A stretch of DNA of 9,278 nt from an uncultured Collinsella sp. (GTDB taxonomy: Bacteria > Actinomycetota > Coriobacteriia > Coriobacteriales > Coriobacteriaceae): positions 1-9,278 of the forward strand of contig URNU01000037.1 of the NCBI GenBank assembly GCA_900549275.1, read 5' to 3'. Every line of letters begins with the position of its first letter. Positions within the stretch are counted from its first letter, which is position 1. Positions 6,673 through 9,278 of the stretch are shown here, in pieces. The position numbers and the translations under genes were made by a program. The notes beneath the pieces are model-generated. The model did no database searches and was not told the DNA's origin. It worked only from the letters and a program-made list of their open reading frames with translations.

Positions 6673-7527
6673 ATGGATATCAAACGCAAGATCACCGAGG
6701 CGCAGGGCCTCACCCCTACCGAGCAACAACTCGGCATTGCAGCCCTTGCCATCGGCGAGGACATCCGCGGGCTTTCTATTAAGGAGTTTGCCGCGCGCAC
6801 CAACGTTTCCGTTGCGAGCGTGCACCGTTTTTGCAAAAAACTCGGCCTCGAGGGCTTTAAGGACCTCAAGGTCGAGCTCATCCGCCTGGCATCCGAGGCG
6901 GGAAACCGGCGCGACGTGGACATCAACTTTCCCTTCGATGCCACCTCCACTCCCGCGCAGGTTATGGAGCGCATGGAGGGGCTCTACCAGACCACGCTGG
7001 CCGAAACGCAGGAGCTACTCGACCCCACGCAGCTTGACCACGCCGCCAAGCTCATCGCGAACGCCCGACAGGTCGACATCTACACGGGCTCGCACAACCT
7101 CTATCCAGCGGGAATGTTCCGCGATCGCCTGCTCTCCGCCGGTAAAAGCGCGACGTGCCACAACGGTGTCGAGGCCCAGGTGCGAACGGCTCTCGCCTCG
7201 GGTCCCGACCATACGGCAATCGTCATCTCCTACAGCGGCCTTGCCCCCAACCTCAAGGACATCTTGCCGATCCTCAGCAGTCGGCATGCCCCGGTCATCG
7301 TCATCGGCACGCCTTATTGCGCTCGCATTCACCCCGGCTTTGCCGCCTACCTTACGGTAAGCGACCACGAGAGCATGACGCATCGCATCACGCAGTTCGC
7401 GAGCCACATCGCCGTGCAATACGTACTCGATTCGCTCTACAGCAGCTACTTCGCCAAAGACTATGCCCACTGCTCCGAATTCCTGGAGCGCTCGTTTCCC
7501 TACACCCGCCTCCCGGGGCTCAAGTAG
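6673..7527 (+). CDS. MurR/RpiR-family transcriptional regulator (HTH + SIS)
   Basis: A 284-residue regulator. The N-terminal HTH_6 domain (about 1-77) has the family pattern LTPTEQQLGIAAL followed by the helix-turn-helix LSIKEFAARTNVSVASVHRFCKKLG (34-58) and GFKDLKVEL. The C-terminal SIS sugar-phosphate-binding domain (about 120-255) includes VDIYTGSHN and VISYSGLAPNLKDI. Such proteins sense phosphosugars and control sugar genes. Its divergent position next to the 6-phospho-beta-glucosidase gene suggests it regulates that gene and the IIA gene, but whether as repressor or activator is not visible. I chose ATG 6673 because GGGAG (6663-6667) is 5 bases upstream; a TTG at 6643 is in frame but lies inside the upstream hairpin. 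The gene ends shortly before a 10-bp hairpin and the second structured element. Confidence 0.92.
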   Translation: MDIKRKITEAQGLTPTEQQLGIAALAIGEDIRGLSIKEFAARTNVSVASVHRFCKKLGLEGFKDLKVELIRLASEAGNRRDVDINFPFDATSTPAQVMERMEGLYQTTLAETQELLDPTQLDHAAKLIANARQVDIYTGSHNLYPAGMFRDRLLSAGKSATCHNGVEAQVRTALASGPDHTAIVISYSGLAPNLKDILPILSSRHAPVIVIGTPYCARIHPGFAAYLTVSDHESMTHRITQFASHIAVQYVLDSLYSSYFAKDYAHCSEFLERSFPYTRLPGLK

Positions 7528-7531
7528 CGAC

Positions 7532-7563
7532 GAGCGTGGATTTTTGGACGCTTATCCACGCTC
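7532..7563. repeat. Hairpin 4 bases after the RpiR stop codon
   Basis: GAGCGTGGAT (7532-7541) and ATCCACGCTC (7554-7563) pair perfectly over 10 bp with a 12-base loop. No T-run follows on + (ATTCACG), so it is a weak terminator candidate or simply a 3' protective hairpin for the regulator transcript. A second, 8-bp inverted repeat follows (TAGTCATT 7573-7580 with AATGACTA 7594-7601), overlapping the start of structured element copy 2. Confidence 0.5.
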
Positions 7564-7590
7564 ATTCACGACTAGTCATTTAAGAACGCC

Positions 7591-7787
7591 CCCAATGACT
7601 ACTCATCCGGAGCAAGGCAACGCCGCAAGAAGAGGACGGACAGCGAGCGCCGTCCAGGGCGAACAAGTTGGCATGAAAAAGGCAAGGCATAGACCTTCTG
7701 GTCATGCCTCGCCTTTTGAATGACAAATTGTCGTCCTGGACGGCGCGCAGCGTCGGCCGGTTACGGCGTTTGGTAAAACGCCGTAAC
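7591..7787. repeat. Structured repeat element, copy 2 (candidate structured RNA / terminator)
   Basis: Second copy of the element at 3332-3524, again filling a convergent gap. Parts: box CCCAATGACTACTC (7591-7604); AGAGGACGGACAGCGA (7631-7646); stem A (7647-7662 with 7731-7746, one G-T wobble 7659/7734); the G-A-mismatched helix; stem B (7677-7690 with 7704-7717, one A/C mismatch 7684/7710); bulged A7691; GACC TTCT GGTC; junction GCAGCGTCG; and hairpin C (7760-7771 with 7776-7787, 12 perfect pairs, loop GGTA). The last base of hairpin C is also the last base of the pyrE stop codon. On the minus strand stem B is followed by TTTTT, on the plus strand by TTTT included in the stem, so a bidirectional terminator role is plausible. 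Compared with copy 1 the core differs at 27 of 157 positions, mostly as compensated pairs. Confidence 0.85.
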
Positions 7788-8470
7788 TACTCCCGAGCTC
7801 CGTACTGCTCGTAGTAAGCGTCGATGGCGGCCTTGAGCTCGTCATCGATGACGACCTTGCCGTCGATCTCGTGGTTGTAGAGGGTCTCGACGACCTCGGC
7901 CATGGAAACGATGCTCGCGACGGGGAAACCGTACTTTGCCTCGATCTCCTTCTGCGCGGTGGTCACGCCGCCCTTGCCGACCTCCATGCGGTTGAGGGAC
8001 ACGATGAGGCCCTTGATTTCGACGTCGGCAGCAGCCTTAACCTTGGGATAGGTCTCGTCGATGGACTTGCCGCTGGTGGTGACGTCCTCGACCATGACCA
8101 CGCGGTCGCCGTCCTTGGGCTCATAACCCAGCAGGTTGCCCTTGTCGGCGCCATGGTCCTTGGCCTCCTTGCGGTCACAGCAGTACTTGACCTCCTTGCC
8201 GTACAGCTCGTGGTAGGCAATCGCGGTCACGACGGCCAGGGGAATGCCCTTGTAGGCCGGCCCAAACAGCACGTCAAAGTCGTCGCCAAAGTTATCGTGG
8301 ATGGCCTGGGCGTAATACTCGCCCAGCTTCTTGAGCTGATAGCCCGTCACGTAAGCGCCGGCATTCATAAAGAACGGGGACTGACGGCCGCTCTTGAGCG
8401 TAAAGCTGCCGAACTTAAGGACGTCGGACTCGACCATAAACTTGATGAACTCTTGCTTGTAAGCCTCCAT
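7787..8470 (-). CDS. pyrE: Orotate phosphoribosyltransferase
   Basis: A 227-residue enzyme that joins orotate to PRPP to give OMP in pyrimidine synthesis (cytoplasmic, usually a dimer). The PRPP-binding loop is VVMVEDVTTSGKS (124-136), containing the acidic pair Glu128-Asp129. The N-terminal segment FTLKSGRQSPFFMNAG (23-38) carries the Lys26 and Arg29 expected for orotate/PRPP binding. The flexible catalytic loop is DRKEAKDHGADKGNLLG (99-115), with Lys101 and His106. FGPAYKGIPLA (69-79) is the conserved strand-loop. Length fits the family. The ATG at 8470 has GAGGAG 7 bases upstream. Upstream on the minus strand TAAACT (8505-8510) could be a -10 box with no good -35. No other pyr gene is adjacent, so it is a lone pyrE. 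Its stop codon touches structured element copy 2. Confidence 0.96.
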   Translation of the reverse strand: MEAYKQEFIKFMVESDVLKFGSFTLKSGRQSPFFMNAGAYVTGYQLKKLGEYYAQAIHDNFGDDFDVLFGPAYKGIPLAVVTAIAYHELYGKEVKYCCDRKEAKDHGADKGNLLGYEPKDGDRVVMVEDVTTSGKSIDETYPKVKAAADVEIKGLIVSLNRMEVGKGGVTTAQKEIEAKYGFPVASIVSMAEVVETLYNHEIDGKVVIDDELKAAIDAYYEQYGARE

Positions 8471-8566
8471 GCGGGCTCCTCTCGTAATCGCGTACGTGCT
8501 CTCCAGTTTAGCGCAGGCGAAGCGTCGGTGCGGGCGCGCTTTGAGGCCACGGCATTCTGTAAAGGC

Positions 8567-8597
8567 TTTTCGGGATCAATGGTTTTCCGAACAATGG
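8567..8597 (+). promoter_or_regulatory. Imperfect tandem direct repeat upstream of the ATPase promoter
   Basis: TTTTCGGGATCAATGG (8567-8582) is followed at once by TTTTCCGAACAATGG (8583-8597), two copies with a period of 15-16 bases, ending just 3 bases before the -35 box at 8600. This placement is typical of binding sites for activators that bind tandem half-sites. The regulator is unknown. Confidence 0.45.
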
Positions 8598-8599
8598 GG

Positions 8600-8628
8600 T
8601 TGACATGTCAAACCCCCTCATCAAGAAT
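8600..8628 (+). promoter_or_regulatory. Promoter of the MgtA-like ATPase, with palindromic operator
   Basis: TTGACA (8600-8605), a consensus -35, is followed after 17 bases by AAGAAT (8623-8628), a 4/6 match to the -10. The -35 is the left half of a perfect 12-bp palindrome TTGACATGTCAA (8600-8611), extended by GGGG on the left and A-CCCC on the right. A repressor dimer bound there would block the promoter. Transcription would start near 8635, giving a leader of about 275 bases. Confidence 0.6.
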
Positions 8629-8695
8629 ACGGGCGGATTAAAAAGGGGTACGAGATACCCAAAGCGCGCTGCGCCCAGCCTTAAGGAGGTGTGCC

Positions 8696-8767
8696 ATGGA
8701 AGGCAGTCCTAGTCGAAAAACCTGCATGTCGCCCTCGGCACGCCGCGAGGACTCCGCGCACGCATAA
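8696..8767 (+). CDS. Predicted 23-residue leader peptide upstream of the ATPase gene
   Basis: A short ORF starting ATG 8696 and ending TAA 8765-8767. It begins MEGSPSRKTCMSPSA and ends in an Arg/Glu/Asp/His-containing tail. It is preceded by AAGGAGGTG (8683-8691), a perfect match to the anti-Shine-Dalgarno of 16S rRNA, 4 bases before the ATG, which is stronger than the sites of most genes here. It lies inside the long leader of the MgtA-like gene. Enterobacterial mgtA genes have a leader ORF (mgtL) whose translation controls expression; this peptide is a positional analogue and lacks the EPDP of MgtL. It may instead be an unrelated small protein. No homology can be claimed. Confidence 0.45.
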   Translation: MEGSPSRKTCMSPSARREDSAHA

Positions 8768-8795
8768 ACGCCACCGGCAGATCGTCAACCCCCCC

Positions 8796-8822
8796 CCACA
8801 AAGGTGCCTGTCCCCTTTGTGG
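8796..8822. repeat. REP-like hairpin with GCCTGTCCC loop in the ATPase leader
   Basis: CCACAAAGG (8796-8804) and CCTTTGTGG (8814-8822) form a perfect 9-bp stem around TGCCTGTCC, just after a run of nine C (8789-8797). The loop and the first base of the 3' arm give GCCTGTCCC (8806-8814), the same nine bases as at 6631-6639. It lies between the leader ORF and the ATPase start, so it will be in the mRNA. A T6 run (8856-8861) follows 33 bases later, too far away to make this a classic terminator. Confidence 0.55.
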
Positions 8823-8910
8823 TGGTTCGCGAGCATGACGTGAGCGACATCTAGGTTTTTTGCAATTCAATACGACACGTACGCTAACTCCCTTCAACAA
8901 GGAGGACCCT

Positions 8911-9278
8911 ATGCTGATGCTCAAAACCGCCACGGTTCTCGAAGCCATCTCCAAGCGCCGCCGCACGGCACGCCCTGCCGCTCACACCGGCCTGTCCAAG
9001 AACACCATATTCGCCACCATCCATAGTGCCGATGACGCTCTCGTACTGCTTGACGCCACGGCAAACGGCCTCACCGCCGAGCAGGCAACCGAGCGCCTGT
9101 ACGCCTCCGGCCCCAACACCATCGAGGCACCGACCAAGACGCTCGCCCGCCGCATCGCCGACGCCTTCATCGATCCCTTCGCCGGCATCCTCGCCGCGCT
9201 TGCGCTGGTCTCGCTCTACATCGACGTGCTCGCCGTGCCCGAGCCGCAGCGCGACCCCTCCACGGTCATCGTCATCGG
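8911..9278 (+). CDS. MgtA-like P-type ATPase, Mg2+ transporter (3' truncated by window end)
   Basis: The first 122 residues of a P-type cation ATPase; the phosphorylation site (DKTGT) and ATP-binding domain lie beyond the window. Visible are a basic N-terminal tail (about 1-35), the cation-ATPase N-terminal domain with GLTAEQATERLYASGPNTI (53-71), and the first membrane helix FIDPFAGILAALALVSLYIDVLAV (87-109). A loop PEPQRDPSTVIVI then enters helix 2. The DPF...ILAALALVSLYIDV stretch followed by an acidic loop and R-D-x-x-T-V-I fits the MgtA/MgtB Mg2+-importing subgroup (type IIIB) better than Ca2+ pumps, though full sequence is needed. The start ATG 8911 has AAGGAGG (8899-8905) 5 bases upstream; ATG 8917 is an in-frame alternative. 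The long leader with a small ORF suggests post-initiation control. No M-box riboswitch core is recognisable in the leader. Confidence 0.85.
   Translation, partial: MLMLKTATVLEAISKRRRTARPAAHTGLSKNTIFATIHSADDALVLLDATANGLTAEQATERLYASGPNTIEAPTKTLARRIADAFIDPFAGILAALALVSLYIDVLAVPEPQRDPSTVIVI

Noticed and set aside
8860..8888. Possible second promoter for the ATPase gene (TTGCAA, 17 bases, GCTAAC)
   Set aside because: Both boxes are partial matches in an AT-richer stretch; weaker than the promoter at 8600-8628.
8629..8910. M-box (ykoK) magnesium riboswitch before the ATPase gene
   Set aside because: I could not find the conserved core segments of the M-box; the leader holds only a short ORF and simple hairpins.

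Overview
The window reads as a high-GC Gram-positive chromosome, most likely a Coriobacteriia member of the Collinsella type. That placement is an inference from three things: GC-rich codons combined with frequent TTT for Phe, the gene content (NiFe-hydrogenase maturation, phosphotransferase sugar use), and the style of the dispersed intergenic hairpins. No rRNA, tRNA, CRISPR array, transposase or integrase gene is visible.

Layout. 1-2423 (+): the end of hypC, then hypD and hypE, a tightly packed set for making the Fe(CN)2CO group of NiFe hydrogenase. 2548-3216 (+): a HAD phosphatase of the phosphoglycolate phosphatase type. 3217-3542: a gene-free convergent gap holding TGTCCC-type hairpins and the first copy of an unusual structured element. 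3543-4100 (-): a small lipoprotein. 4334-6470 (-): a single-domain glucose-type PTS IIA protein, with its own promoter and a clear terminator, lying downstream of a family 1 6-phospho-beta-glucosidase. 6673-7527 (+): a divergent RpiR-type regulator, the probable controller of the beta-glucoside genes. 7528-7786: a second convergent gap with the second copy of the structured element. 7787-8470 (-): pyrE. 8471-8910: a long divergent regulatory region. 8911 to the end (+): the N-terminus of an MgtA-like P-type ATPase, preceded by a leader that contains a 23-codon ORF with a perfect Shine-Dalgarno sequence.

The most notable signal is the pair of 157-bp elements at 3368-3524 and 7631-7787. They align without a gap at about 83% identity. 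Nearly all differences fall in paired stem positions and are compensated on the opposite arm (10 double changes), while junctions, internal loops and terminal loops are almost unchanged. This is the signature of a conserved structured nucleic acid. Both copies sit between convergent genes, and the second abuts the pyrE stop codon.

How the genes work together: hypCDE form one pathway. The glucosidase, IIA protein and RpiR regulator look like a beta-glucoside utilisation locus whose IIB/IIC permease is not in the window. The phosphatase, lipoprotein, pyrE and ATPase are separate transcription units.
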